From the NCBI RefSeq assembly GCF_020297485.1, contig NZ_JAIWZC010000001.1:1798001-1862000 (forward strand): a stretch of DNA of 64,000 bases. The letters are read 5' to 3'. The notes beneath the pieces were generated by a model. The model was not told the DNA's origin. It ran no database searches and saw nothing but the letters and a program-made list of their open reading frames with translations. Numbering within the stretch: the first letter of the stretch is position 1; each line of letters starts with the position of its first letter. Positions 26,291 to 35,711 of the stretch are shown in pieces. Made by a program: the position numbers and the translations under genes. This DNA is from Enterocloster clostridioformis. GTDB taxonomy: Bacteria; Bacillota; Clostridia; Lachnospirales; Lachnospiraceae.

Positions 26291-26986
26291 ATGGAAATTC
26301 TGAACGTGCATGATTTGTGCAAGACATACGGAAAAGGTGAAGCGAAAGTAGATGCCCTAAAAAATGTGTCTTTTTCGTTGGAAAAGGGCGAGTTTGCCGC
26401 TGTATTAGGAGAATCCGGCTCTGGCAAGAGTACCTTGCTGAACTGTATCGGAGCATTGGACGCTCCATCTTCTGGTCATATTTTAGTGGACGGACAAGAT
26501 TTGTTTTCCATGAAAGAGGAACAGCGCACGATTTTTCGGCGGCGCAATATCGGATTTATATTCCAGTCCTTTCAGCTCGTCTCAGAGTTAAATGTAGAGC
26601 AAAATATCATGTTCCCGCTCCTTCTGGATTACCGCAAGCCTGATTCCGCCGTCATTAGTAATCTTTTGGACTTGCTTGGCTTGACAGAGCGCCGCTACCA
26701 TCTGCCGAACCAGCTTTCCGGTGGCCAACAGCAGCGCGTTGCGATTGGACGGGCCTTAATTACCAGACCCAAGCTGATTTTAGCTGATGAACCAACGGGA
26801 AATTTGGACAGCAAAAACAGCCAGGATGTCATGGACTTACTTCTACAGGCGGCCCGGCTCTATCACCAGACAATTTTGATGATAACTCACAACAAAAACC
26901 TGACAGCATCGGTGAACCGGGTGTTCCAGGTATCGGATGGCATTCTTACGGATTTGGGAGGGAGCATGAATGAAACATTATCATGA
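26291..26986 (+). CDS. ABC transporter ATP-binding protein, second module
   Basis: 231 residues after an excellent AAAGGAGG site. Walker A GESGSGKSTLLN, Q-loop FIFQSFQLVSEL, signature LSGGQQQRVAIGRAL, Walker B LILADEPTGNLD and H-loop MITHN are all present. Its end overlaps the permease start at 26970. It is probably still produced, but its permease is interrupted. Confidence 0.95.
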   Translation: MEILNVHDLCKTYGKGEAKVDALKNVSFSLEKGEFAAVLGESGSGKSTLLNCIGALDAPSSGHILVDGQDLFSMKEEQRTIFRRRNIGFIFQSFQLVSELNVEQNIMFPLLLDYRKPDSAVISNLLDLLGLTERRYHLPNQLSGGQQQRVAIGRALITRPKLILADEPTGNLDSKNSQDVMDLLLQAARLYHQTILMITHNKNLTASVNRVFQVSDGILTDLGGSMNETLS

Positions 26987-29330
26987 TCTGGTTCCTATAT
27001 CCGCAAAAATTCATCGGAAGCAAAATCGGATGTCTATTTTTTGCATCGTTTTATCCGTATTCCTGGTAACTGCCATATTCGGCATGGCCGATATGTTCGT
27101 GCGCAGCCAGATTTTACAGGCTCAAATAGACGGCGGGAACTTCCATATTGGCATCCGCAACCTTACTGCGGAAGATGCAGCACTGATTGCAATGCGCCCT
27201 GATATAAAAAGTACCGCACGTTATGGTGTCCTTAATTACCGGGGCAAGGACGGATATCTTTTATCCGGAAAAAACGCCATTGTGATGGGAAGCGATGAAG
27301 CCTGGATTACGGATATGCAGGTAAATAATGTCGTAGAGGGAAATTTTCCTCAGACTATAACAGAGGCCATGGTCACAGAGAACACCAAAAAGCGGCTGGG
27401 GTTTCAGCTTGGAGACCAAATTACCATAGATACGTCTGCGGGCAGCCAACTGCATTATACGATTTCTGGGTTCTGTAAAGATGCCTCTAAAACAATGAGC
27501 GAGGACTCTTATGGAATCTGCCTCACAACAGACGCTTTCCGTGCCCTATTCACTGGTGTAAACAGTGATAAGCTGGAAGATTACGGCATGATGCTGTATA
27601 TTCAATTCACAAACCCCTGGACGGCGCGGCAGGCAATCGCTGAATTAAAAGCTGCCTACGGTCTTTTGGACAAACAGGTTTCAGAAAATACCAAGCTGCT
27701 TGGAATGTACGGGCAGAGTGACAGTTCCTTTATGCTCTATACCTATGCCGCGGCCGGTGTCCTGTTTGTATTAGTACTGCTTGCAGGCATTATGATGATT
27801 GCCAGCAGTTTAAACTGTCATGTGGCCCAGCGATTTGAATTTTTCGGCCTAATGCGCTGTATCGGCGCAACTCCGAAACAGGTCATGAAGCTGGTCCGTA
27901 AAGAGGCTCTTGGTTGGTGCCGGCTTGCGGTTCCACTGGGAATTCTTGTCGGCATTGTGGTAATCTGGAGCTTATGTGCTGTGCTGCGGATACTCAGTCC
28001 GGAATACTTTAGGGAAATGCCTGTGTTTGGCCTTAGCATTCCCAGTATTCTTGCCGGAGTCCTGATTGGATTTTTGACTGTTTTATTGGCGGCGGGTTCT
28101 CCTGCAAAAAAGGCAGCAAAAGTGTCACCTCTGGCGGCTGTTTCCGGTATTACAAACAGCTTTCAGTCCGCTAAAAAGGCGGCAAATACAAAATGGTTCA
28201 AAATCGACACCGCTCTTGGCATCTATCACGCAAAAGGCAGCAAAAAAAATCTGATTTTAATGTCCGGCTCCTTTGCCTTGAGTATTATCCTGTTTTTGTC
28301 TTTCTCCGTTACTGTAGAATTTATGAACCATTCCCTAACTCCACTCCGTCCCTGGACTGCGGATTTATCTATTATTAGTTCTGACTTTTCCTGTTCTGTA
28401 GGAAGCCATTTATTAGAGGAATTGCAGGAAAGCCCCGTGGTCAAAGCTGCTTATGGCCGAAAGTTTGCATACGATGTTCCGGTTACTGTGAATGGCATGG
28501 AGACAAAGGTGGATTTGATTTCCTATGAGCAGCGGCAGTTTGGCTGGGCAAAAGAATATTTGTTAAGCGGATCCATTGCCGAGGTCCAAAACGAAGAATC
28601 AACCGGCTTCATTGTCTTTGAGCCAGAAAACAAGATACAGGTTGGCGATGTGGTAACAATCCATAAAAATGGACAATCGCAGGAAATGAAAATTTCCGGT
28701 ATGCTCTCTACTTCCCCTTTTTAAAACGCCAATGATACAGGAATAATCATCTGCTCAGAGCGTACGTTTCAGCAGATTACAGGAGCCATGGACTATACTA
28801 TTTTGGACATACAGTTGACAAAAGAAGCAACGGCTGAGGATGTCCATGCCATTCAGCAAATGGCAGGAACTTCCTATACATTTTCTGATAAACGGATGAG
28901 CAGCCAAAGCACAATGGGAACCTACTATTGCCTGTGGCTGTTTATCTATGGATTTTTAGTGTTAATCGCAATAATCACAATTTTCAATATTATCAACAGC
29001 ATTTCCATGAGTGTATCCTCAAGGACAAGGCAGTATGGTGTGTTTCAAGCCATTGGACTAAGTAGAAGGCAGCTCGGGAACATGATTGTTTCTGAGGCGT
29101 GTACCTACACCTTGAGCGGCAGTATAATTGGAACAATATTGGGGTTGTTCTGCAACAAGCTTCTCTTTAATATGATGATAAGTTCCCACTGGGGAGATAT
29201 TTGGACCATTCCGTGGACAGAGTTGGGAATTATCCTTTTGGTGATGCTGCTGTCTGTTGCTCTGGCTGTGTATAGACCGATTCAAACAATCCAGAAAATG
29301 TCTATCATAGACACAATCAGCGCGCAATAA
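26970..29330 (+). pseudogene. FtsX-type ABC permease, second module, with in-frame ochre stop
   Basis: The frame runs for 584 codons from ATG 26970, stops at TAA 28722-28724 (after GMLSTSPF), and continues in the same frame as NANDTGIIICSERTFQQITG to 29330. Together they make about 786 residues with the expected two FtsX blocks (FEFFGLMRCIGATPKQVMKL and TRQYGVFQAIGLSRRQLGNM) and all ten helices. The last three helices lie after the stop. Alternatives are a real nonsense mutation, a sequence error, or a split protein reinitiating near 28788; the first is favoured. Confidence 0.85.
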
Positions 29331-29354
29331 AATCTTATGCAATACCTTGAGGAA

Positions 29355-29394
29355 GCTGTCGCATCAATGATTAGGAAATCATAGATGGGACAGC
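29355..29394. repeat. 40-base hairpin repeat, copy 1 (also a likely terminator)
   Basis: GCTGTCGCATCAATGATTAG followed by GAAATCATAGATGGGACAGC. It can fold on itself and is followed by a T-rich stretch, so it may end the second ABC operon. It is 38/40 identical to 42712-42751, which borders IS1182 debris. Confidence 0.75.
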
Positions 29395-29416
29395 CCCCTC
29401 TCTTTAACACTTTTTT

Positions 29417-30013
29417 CTATAGCTTTGGAATATTCAAATCAAACAGACTCGCCAATGAAAACCAAGAACCGTCATCCGCATAGTGAACAAGGGTAGCGTA
29501 AGCACTTCTTGTTACAAAACGCCCTTCAGGTGAATGATTCGCGCACACATGCACCACTTCTTCAGGCAGTCCACAGGTGATTGCGATGTAAGTTCCATAA
29601 GCCGGATGACGCACATTGGGGGCTCCTGTTGTCTTTTGGTTTTCTCCCCAGCGCTTTCTGTTCTCAGGATTATATTCATAAGGCTTGCCTACATCGTGAA
29701 GGAGTGCGCTGGCTATTAATATGTCTTTGTCCAGTCCTAAATCCATTTCATAAGCCCTGGATAGGTTTTCATACAGACTTAGCGTATTGTATCCAACCGC
29801 GCGGATGTGCATACTCTGGTCTCCCAGCGCACTGGCCTCGGGCATACCGGAGCCTGGCATTTCCTCAATATGTTTAAAGCCGTTGATCTGTAACGCATAC
29901 GTCCATGCATCCGCGGTCTTGTTTCGCAGTTCCTCATTCTGAATATCCATAATCTGAGGAAGTGTCTTAAAAACACCCTCCCGTATTTCCTGATCAAGTT
30001 CAATCGGTATCAT
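29417..30013 (-). CDS. HD-domain hydrolase
   Basis: 198 residues. Metal-site motifs are in order: H in SMHIRAVGYNTL, HD in ALLHDVGKPYEY, H in VRHPAYGTY, H in VHVCANHSPEG and D in LVHYADDG. HD proteins hydrolyse nucleotides or other phosphate esters with bound metal. It is the last gene after the TRAP genes and 40 bases from them. It could process a nucleotide signal or a phosphorylated intermediate; no closer assignment is possible. Confidence 0.85.
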   Translation of the reverse strand: MIPIELDQEIREGVFKTLPQIMDIQNEELRNKTADAWTYALQINGFKHIEEMPGSGMPEASALGDQSMHIRAVGYNTLSLYENLSRAYEMDLGLDKDILIASALLHDVGKPYEYNPENRKRWGENQKTTGAPNVRHPAYGTYIAITCGLPEEVVHVCANHSPEGRFVTRSAYATLVHYADDGSWFSLASLFDLNIPKL

Positions 30014-30052
30014 ATCACAACTTCCTTTCCTTTAATAAATATTTTATTCTTT

Positions 30053-31318
30053 TTACATAATCAAATTAGGTAACCATGTGGTAAGCGGAGGACAATAGGT
30101 CACTATCAGCAGCGCAATAAAATTAACTGCCAGCAGCGGAAGCATTGCCTTTGTAATCCTTTCAAATGAAAGACTGCTCACATTTGACAGAGCAAACAAC
30201 ACCATACCTACGGGCGGAGTCAACATACCTATTGTAATATTCAGGATGCAGACAATTCCAAAATGCAGCGGATCAATACCAAAGGATGCAATGACCGGCA
30301 TCAAAATCGGTACCAGGATCACAAGAGCAGCAAGGCTCTCCATAACCATTCCCACCAAAAGTAAAAAAATATTAATAACCAGAAGGGCGATGAATTTATT
30401 TGTAACTACGCTCAGGAACACGGCTGCCAGCTTGCCTGGTATTTGCTGTGCAGTAATAATGTATCCAAATGCATTGGCACAACTCACAATAAAGAGTACG
30501 CTCATAGCGCTGGTAAGAGTATCGTCCATGATTCCGGGCAGATCTTTCCACTTCAGATCCCGTGTCAAAAAGCCCTGGAGAAGCGCGTATAACACAGCTA
30601 CCACCGAAGCCTCTGTAGGAGTACAGATACCTGTTATGATCCCTCCCAAAATAATAATTGGCGTCAGCAGCGCAGGGAAAGATGTGACGAAGGATCTGCT
30701 CAAATCCCGGAATCCTCCAAAGGGTGTACGGGGATATTCCCGCTTCTTAGCCGCTATATACACATATATCATTTGCACAACCGCCAGACAACATCCTGGC
30801 AAAATACCCGCAATAAACATTTTTCCTACAGATACGCCACTGGCCACACAGTAGACCACACCCGATATGGTAGGAGGAATAATCGGCCCAATGCAGGAAG
30901 ATGCTCCAGTAATAGCCACTGCAAACTCCTCATCATAGCCATTATCCTTCATAGCTTTAATTTCGATGGCTCCCAGGCCTCCGGCATCAGCCACCGCCGA
31001 ACCGGACATTCCTGCAAAAACCACAGACGCCAGTACATTGGCATGCCCCAGACCTCCAGGAATCCAGCCTATAGTCTTCTTACAGAAGTTAAAAATCCGA
31101 TCCGTCACTCCGCCCCGGTTCATAATATTACCTGCCAGTATAAAGAAACTCAAGGCCAGCAGCGTAAAGCCGCTGGAGCCCTGTACAGCTCGGGAAACGA
31201 TCATGTTCAGGCTCTCCCCATACACCATGGAATAGATAATAGAGCTGCACAGCATGCAGTAGGCAACGGGCATGCGTATGATCATAAATCCAAAAAAGCA
31301 TAAAAATAACAGTGCCAT
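30053..31318 (-). CDS. TRAP transporter large permease (DctM), second system
   Basis: 421 residues with about 12 hydrophobic helices. DctM landmarks include FAGMSGSAVADAGGLGAIEI, SSCIGPIIPPTISGVVYC, IITGICTPTEASVVAVLYAL and GMLTPPVGMVLFAL. It follows DctQ by 6 bases and couples Na+ entry to uptake of the ligand delivered by the DctP at 31877. Confidence 0.95.
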   Translation of the reverse strand: MALLFLCFFGFMIIRMPVAYCMLCSSIIYSMVYGESLNMIVSRAVQGSSGFTLLALSFFILAGNIMNRGGVTDRIFNFCKKTIGWIPGGLGHANVLASVVFAGMSGSAVADAGGLGAIEIKAMKDNGYDEEFAVAITGASSCIGPIIPPTISGVVYCVASGVSVGKMFIAGILPGCCLAVVQMIYVYIAAKKREYPRTPFGGFRDLSRSFVTSFPALLTPIIILGGIITGICTPTEASVVAVLYALLQGFLTRDLKWKDLPGIMDDTLTSAMSVLFIVSCANAFGYIITAQQIPGKLAAVFLSVVTNKFIALLVINIFLLLVGMVMESLAALVILVPILMPVIASFGIDPLHFGIVCILNITIGMLTPPVGMVLFALSNVSSLSFERITKAMLPLLAVNFIALLIVTYCPPLTTWLPNLIM

Positions 31319-31324
31319 CCCCCA

Positions 31325-31816
31325 TTACCCCCTTTCTCTCAATTCCTTGTTTATACAGCGGAATACCTCAAGCAGACGCAGCAGGATGTAACAGGCCGCC
31401 AGTATGAACCCCACTGTAATAAAACAGTAGATCCAGCTTTGTTTCATCCAGGGAATCGTATTCATCTGAATATTTTTTTTAAGAGTAAATTTCCAACTAT
31501 ATTTAATCATGTAACAAGTACAAAACAGCATGATGCCGTTAGATGCCAGATCAAACAGCCATTGCACGGGACGCGGGACCTTGTCGTAGACCAGGGATAA
31601 TTCCGTATGCTGCTTCTTATGAAAACAATAGCCAATCCCCGCAAAAGCCAGCGTGCCCTGCATCATAGTAATTACCTCATCTGTCCAGATGATTGGATTA
31701 TTGAACGCAAAGCGCATGATCACATGCAGGGACAGCACTAACAGCATGAATGTCATCACAGCTATAAAAAACGTCCTCTGAACATGATAAACTATGCTTT
31801 CTAACTTCTTTACCAT
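31325..31816 (-). CDS. TRAP transporter small permease (DctQ), second system
   Basis: 163 residues and four helices, with the family motif IIWTDEVITMMQGTLAF in the second helix and a GIGYCFHKKQHTELSLV loop. It lies between DctP and DctM in the same operon. Confidence 0.93.
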   Translation of the reverse strand: MVKKLESIVYHVQRTFFIAVMTFMLLVLSLHVIMRFAFNNPIIWTDEVITMMQGTLAFAGIGYCFHKKQHTELSLVYDKVPRPVQWLFDLASNGIMLFCTCYMIKYSWKFTLKKNIQMNTIPWMKQSWIYCFITVGFILAACYILLRLLEVFRCINKELRERG

Positions 31817-31876
31817 ACCGCACTCCTTTTTTTGTGAAATTGAAAGCCAGACAAGGCCGGCTTTCTCCGGCAGAGC

Positions 31877-32956
31877 TTACATTGCCTGAATCGCCTCATA
31901 CATGCCGTCAACCCACTGATCTTTAAACTGGTCGTACATAGGCGCAATCTTTTCACGGAAGGATTCAATATCAGGTTCTACGATTTCACAGTATTTTCCA
32001 ATCTCTTCAATATATTCCTGTTCCTGCTCGATCGCCTTGGTATTATGCTCCTTGGCAACTTCCTTGGCGCAGTCATACATAATATCAATCTGCTCCTGAC
32101 TCAGCTTCTGCATAGCCGTATCGCTCATGAAAATACTCAGCATCTGAAACTGGTGATAGGTCAGGTTAAGATAATCCTGAACCTCATAGAACTTCATTGC
32201 AGAAATGGAAGCAGGAGGATTCTCCTGTCCGTCCACAGTGTGCTGCTGAAGCGCCAAATAGGTCTCGTTGTACGCAATTGGCGTAGGAGAAGCACCCAGC
32301 TGGGTAAATGCAGCAATTGGAAGGGGTTCATTGGCCGCGCGCATCTTTAATCCGGCCAGGTCATCGGCGGTTTTCAGCGCCTTTCCCGAAGTGGTCATCT
32401 GGCGGGCCCCATAATACAGATCTGCAAGAATATTTACGTTACATGCCTCTGCCAGACCGTCAACTAAAGTCTGATGGGAATCACTTTCGTAAAATTTCAT
32501 CATGTGATCCAAATCCCTGAACATGTAAAAGGCTTCTACAATAGTAAATGGTGTATAACGTGACGTATACTGGCCCGTGGCAGAAATATATAAATCCACA
32601 TCTCCCTCTGAGCAGGCTTCTGCAAGTTCTGTATTAGTTCCAAGTGTCTCGCTGGGATATACGTCAATATGGATTGCGCCTCCGGATCGTTCTTCCACCA
32701 ACGCGGCAAAGTTCTCCGCAGAAGTGTTGAGCAGATGCTCGGTAGACTGTGTATGGCCCAGGCGGAGCGTAACTGTTTCTGTGCTGGCCGCTGCCCCTGA
32801 ATAAGCTGTTTGCGCCACTGCCTCTGTCTGTGCCGCAGCTGAAGCTCCAGTTGAATCATTCTTGTTGTCTGACGAAGTACCGCAGGCTGTCAATGACATG
32901 GCTAAAACAAGTGACATCGTAACTCCCATAACCTTTTTTAACTGTAATTGTTTCAT
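31877..32956 (-). CDS. TRAP solute-binding lipoprotein (DctP), second system
   Basis: 359 residues. Signal peptide with lipobox LTAC, then a Ser/Thr/Ala/Gln-rich tether. Binding-domain landmarks are TLRLGHTQSTEHLLN, GGAIHIDVYPSETLG, DLYYGARQMTTSGK (with the conserved Arg that pairs with the ligand's acid group) and QQHTVDGQENPPASI. It is related to the 5328 protein only at family level, so a different ligand is likely. It is the second gene of the cupin-P-Q-M-HD operon. Confidence 0.95.
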   Translation of the reverse strand: MKQLQLKKVMGVTMSLVLAMSLTACGTSSDNKNDSTGASAAAQTEAVAQTAYSGAAASTETVTLRLGHTQSTEHLLNTSAENFAALVEERSGGAIHIDVYPSETLGTNTELAEACSEGDVDLYISATGQYTSRYTPFTIVEAFYMFRDLDHMMKFYESDSHQTLVDGLAEACNVNILADLYYGARQMTTSGKALKTADDLAGLKMRAANEPLPIAAFTQLGASPTPIAYNETYLALQQHTVDGQENPPASISAMKFYEVQDYLNLTYHQFQMLSIFMSDTAMQKLSQEQIDIMYDCAKEVAKEHNTKAIEQEQEYIEEIGKYCEIVEPDIESFREKIAPMYDQFKDQWVDGMYEAIQAM

Positions 32957-33006
32957 AATGTCTCTTCCTTTCCTTTTTATCCTTTTATTATGTCTTTTAT
33001 TCCTTC

Positions 33007-33057
33007 ACCAATAGCTGGCTGCCTGTTTTTATGCAGTTCTTCATTCCGGCTATTGGT
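33007..33057. promoter_or_regulatory. Inverted repeat between cupin and DctP genes
   Basis: ACCAATAGC (33007-33015) and GCTATTGGT (33049-33057) are perfect inverses around a T-rich loop. It could act as an intercistronic hairpin, reducing cupin-DctP read-through or stabilising the mRNA. Confidence 0.4.
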
Positions 33058-33400
33058 ATAAAATCAAAGCTATCATCTCAAGGGGAACATCGCCCGCATT
33101 TTCTATTGCGTGTCCTTCTCCGGCTCCGGTAAACGTAACATTCCCCGCTGTTACGGTCCGGATGACACCGTTATCATTAAATTTACCGACTCCACTTAAA
33201 ATATAGTATGTTTCAGATTCATTTTCGTGGATATGATAGCCGATTCCTGCCCCCTGATTAACAGTAGTATGTGCAAAAATCCTCCCTTTACCATACATAT
33301 CCTCCTCTCCATTTAACAGGGAACGCACTGTTATCTCCCCTACCCCATGGAAAGGAGCCGGTTTGCTTTCATATGGAACTTCCTCTTTTTTTCTGACCAT
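33050..33400 (-). CDS. Small single-domain cupin
   Basis: 116 residues. Cupin motif 1 is GIGYHIHENESETYYILSGV with the His-x-His and Glu metal ligands. Motif 2 is GAGEGHAIENAGDVPLEMI. It is the first gene of the TRAP operon. Small cupins of this type are isomerases, sugar-acid binding or regulatory proteins; the metal site appears complete. Confidence 0.9.
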   Translation of the reverse strand: MVRKKEEVPYESKPAPFHGVGEITVRSLLNGEEDMYGKGRIFAHTTVNQGAGIGYHIHENESETYYILSGVGKFNDNGVIRTVTAGNVTFTGAGEGHAIENAGDVPLEMIALILYQ

Positions 33401-33451
33401 TGTATCTCCTCCCGTTTTTGATAAGCATAATATATTCTTATTGCATGCCTA

Positions 33452-33468
33452 AAGTATACAACATGATT
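33452..33468. promoter_or_regulatory. Putative GntR operator, cupin side
   Basis: AAGTATACAACATGATT, containing the palindromic core GTATAC common in FadR/GntR operators. The exact inverse occurs at 33620-33636 on the regulator side. It lies about 50 bases upstream of the cupin start. Confidence 0.6.
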
Positions 33469-33619
33469 TTTAGTATTTCAATAGCATATTTGCTCAGATT
33501 TTAAATATATTTTTATGCATTTTCACCTAAATATATCCCTGGCGATGTGGGAACTTTTCACAAATCCTCTTTTTATGGTGATTTTCAATCTTGTATAATA
33601 GTAGAAATCGTCTTATAAT

Positions 33620-33636
33620 AATCATGTTGTATACTT
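33620..33636. promoter_or_regulatory. Putative GntR operator, regulator side
   Basis: AATCATGTTGTATACTT, a perfect 17-base inverse of 33452-33468. It lies about 20 bases after a TATAAT (33594-33599) and upstream of the GntR start, fitting autorepression. Confidence 0.6.
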
Positions 33637-33684
33637 ATTGTTTCTTATTTTAAAACCATATTTTGAGAAAAGAAGGGGTTACTT

Positions 33685-34377
33685 ATGCCAAAAACCGGAA
33701 ATCGTGATTTAAAAAATCATGCCTATCAGATAATAAAAGAGCGTTTGATCAACTGTATTTATGAGCCCGGTTCTTTCATAAATGAAAGTCAGCTGGCAAC
33801 GGACCTTGGTTTAAGCCGTACGCCTGTCCGTGAAGCCATCAACCGACTTGAATCGGAAGGGCTTGTAAAGGTCATGCCTAAAAAGGGGATTTTCGTGTCA
33901 GATATTCAGCTCAGTGATGTCCTGCAGATTTTTCAGGCCAGGATTGAGATCGAGCCGGTAGCGCTCGGCATGGCAGCCCCTCATTTACCGACAGAGGAAC
34001 TGTTGCATTTCCGCAATACCTTTTCCCGGGATTTTCCTGACATTCAAAATGCCTTTCGCCTGGATACGGCCATGCATCTTTTTATCATTGAGTATTGTGG
34101 AAACCGATATATTATTGATATGATGCATAAATTGTTTGATGATAACACAAAAGTGGTCATTGCAAGTAAACAGAACAGAGTGCAGATCCATGATGCCCGT
34201 TTAGAACATCTGGATATCATCAACACTTTGATTGACAAAAATTATGAAAAAGCCGCCATATTAATGAAAACGCATATCGAAACCTGCCGCCGTGCCGCAC
34301 TGGATTATTTTTATTCGATGGAATCCTGCAATACCATTTCACCGGAGACATATAAAAATCATCTGAAAATATTGTAA
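33685..34377 (+). CDS. GntR-family regulator, FadR/FCD subfamily
   Basis: 230 residues after AAGGGG. The winged helix is ESQLATDLGLSRTPVREAIN, followed by SEGLVKVMPKKGIFVSD. The C-terminal FCD all-helical domain has Asp/His ligand positions (DTAMHLFIIEYCGNRYI and THIETCRRA). FCD regulators usually bind small carboxylates or sugar acids. It is divergent from the cupin-TRAP operon, with matching boxes in both promoters, so it probably represses import until the substrate is present. Confidence 0.93.
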   Translation: MPKTGNRDLKNHAYQIIKERLINCIYEPGSFINESQLATDLGLSRTPVREAINRLESEGLVKVMPKKGIFVSDIQLSDVLQIFQARIEIEPVALGMAAPHLPTEELLHFRNTFSRDFPDIQNAFRLDTAMHLFIIEYCGNRYIIDMMHKLFDDNTKVVIASKQNRVQIHDARLEHLDIINTLIDKNYEKAAILMKTHIETCRRAALDYFYSMESCNTISPETYKNHLKIL

Positions 34378-34386
34378 GGGGATTTT

Positions 34387-34851
34387 GTGCTGCCAGATCA
34401 TACTTTCTATCCGCCAATGGAATTGCTTATCCTGGAAAGCTTCGCGGACCGCTGTGCCAAAATCACCGGACAGACCAGATTTTTTCATACCCTGCTTCAA
34501 TATAAAGTGCCTGCTAAAATAATCGTGGAAAAGCTTACAGGGCGGACAAATACCCTGGTGTATGATGATGCCGGTCTTCCATCCCTGATGGTAAGGATTC
34601 CTTGTTTTTGTCTGGAACAGGTGATCCCCCATGCTGGAAATGCCGTTCACCCCATGTTTCAGACATCCCGGGGCCAAGTGCAATATGTCTGGCTCTCTAA
34701 ATATCAGAATATCACGAAAAAGTGTGCTTACAGTCTTCCGGACCAGGGTCCCAGAAATTTTATCAGCTATGATGAAGCGTTAGAATGTTGCCAGGCCAAG
34801 GGACCGGGCTGGCAGGCGCATCGGCTTTCGCTGCGCCTGGATCCCGGATGA
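34387..34851 (+). CDS. Phage tail-like protein fragment
   Basis: 154 residues from GTG 34387, with an AAGGGGA site overlapping the end of the GntR gene. It contains LPSLMVRIPCFCLEQVIPHA and, later, SLPDQGPRNFISYDEALECC and QAKGPGWQAHRLS. The last stretch is typical of phage or prophage adhesin-type proteins that continue with a further globular domain. Here it ends abruptly at RLDPG, so it is probably a truncated leftover placed in frame behind the regulator. No role can be given. Confidence 0.5.
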   Translation: MLPDHTFYPPMELLILESFADRCAKITGQTRFFHTLLQYKVPAKIIVEKLTGRTNTLVYDDAGLPSLMVRIPCFCLEQVIPHAGNAVHPMFQTSRGQVQYVWLSKYQNITKKCAYSLPDQGPRNFISYDEALECCQAKGPGWQAHRLSLRLDPG

Positions 34852-34859
34852 GGATATTG

Positions 34860-35681
34860 CTATCTGAAACGTTCTGTCTCCATTACAAACGTATCCCCGG
34901 CCGTGCAGCCTCCGTCCACAAATACAGTCTGTCCCGTCATGTGGACGGAGCCAGGTGAGAGCAGCATAATCACAGGCGCCACCAGCCATTCTGTTCTCCC
35001 TGCGCAGCCCCGCGGTATACTCTCAATCCGCTTTTCATATGATCTTGGATTCTCTTCAATCTGTTTCCTGTTAATATCCGTGACTATCATTCCGGGCGCC
35101 ACTGAATTGACATTAATGCCCTGTTGGGCCCATTCAATTGCCAATGCCCTGGTAAAGCTGTCCACCGCGGCCTTGCTGGAGGCGTAGGCTGTGTAGTATG
35201 CCTTCCCTTTGACAGTACTGAGGGAGGAAATATTGACAATACGGCCTTTCTTTGCTCTTAGCATATAGACTCCCGCATATTTACAGCAGATTGCCACTGA
35301 TGTAAAGTTTGTGTCCATAACCTTCTGGAAATCACTGAGCGTCATCTTCTCCAGGCTTTCAATTATATTCATTCCTGCTGCATTTACCAGTCCGTCAATT
35401 CTTCCAAAATGCCGGTCAATCTGTTCCATTGCCGCTTTTACAGCCTCCTCATGGGTCAGATCCGCAATAACACAGAGTATGTCCTTTTCTGTGGATAAAT
35501 TCGGGCAATGAAGCGCCTCCAGAACTTTTTCCCGGCTTTTTGCTCTTCTTACAACAGCCGCCACCCTGCCGCCCAAATCCCGGATCGCCCGGCACAGCTC
35601 CAAACCGATACCTCCTGCGGCTCCTGTAACCACGATCACCTGGCCTCTTATACCATACAACTGATCCAATGTGTAACTCAT
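34860..35681 (-). CDS. Short-chain dehydrogenase/reductase
   Basis: 273 residues with a classical SDR layout: TGAAGGIG (cofactor loop), NAAG at about 104, catalytic Ser in NISSLS, Y-x-x-x-K in YASSKAA, and PGMIVT. Basic residues after beta-2 (VVRRAKSR) favour NADP(H). Last gene of the ADH/racemase/transketolase operon; it should interconvert a polyol and ketose-type carbonyl in that pathway. Confidence 0.93.
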   Translation of the reverse strand: MSYTLDQLYGIRGQVIVVTGAAGGIGLELCRAIRDLGGRVAAVVRRAKSREKVLEALHCPNLSTEKDILCVIADLTHEEAVKAAMEQIDRHFGRIDGLVNAAGMNIIESLEKMTLSDFQKVMDTNFTSVAICCKYAGVYMLRAKKGRIVNISSLSTVKGKAYYTAYASSKAAVDSFTRALAIEWAQQGINVNSVAPGMIVTDINRKQIEENPRSYEKRIESIPRGCAGRTEWLVAPVIMLLSPGSVHMTGQTVFVDGGCTAGDTFVMETERFR

Positions 35682-35711
35682 CTGTCAATTCCTCCTTATT
35701 CTATCTGCCGT

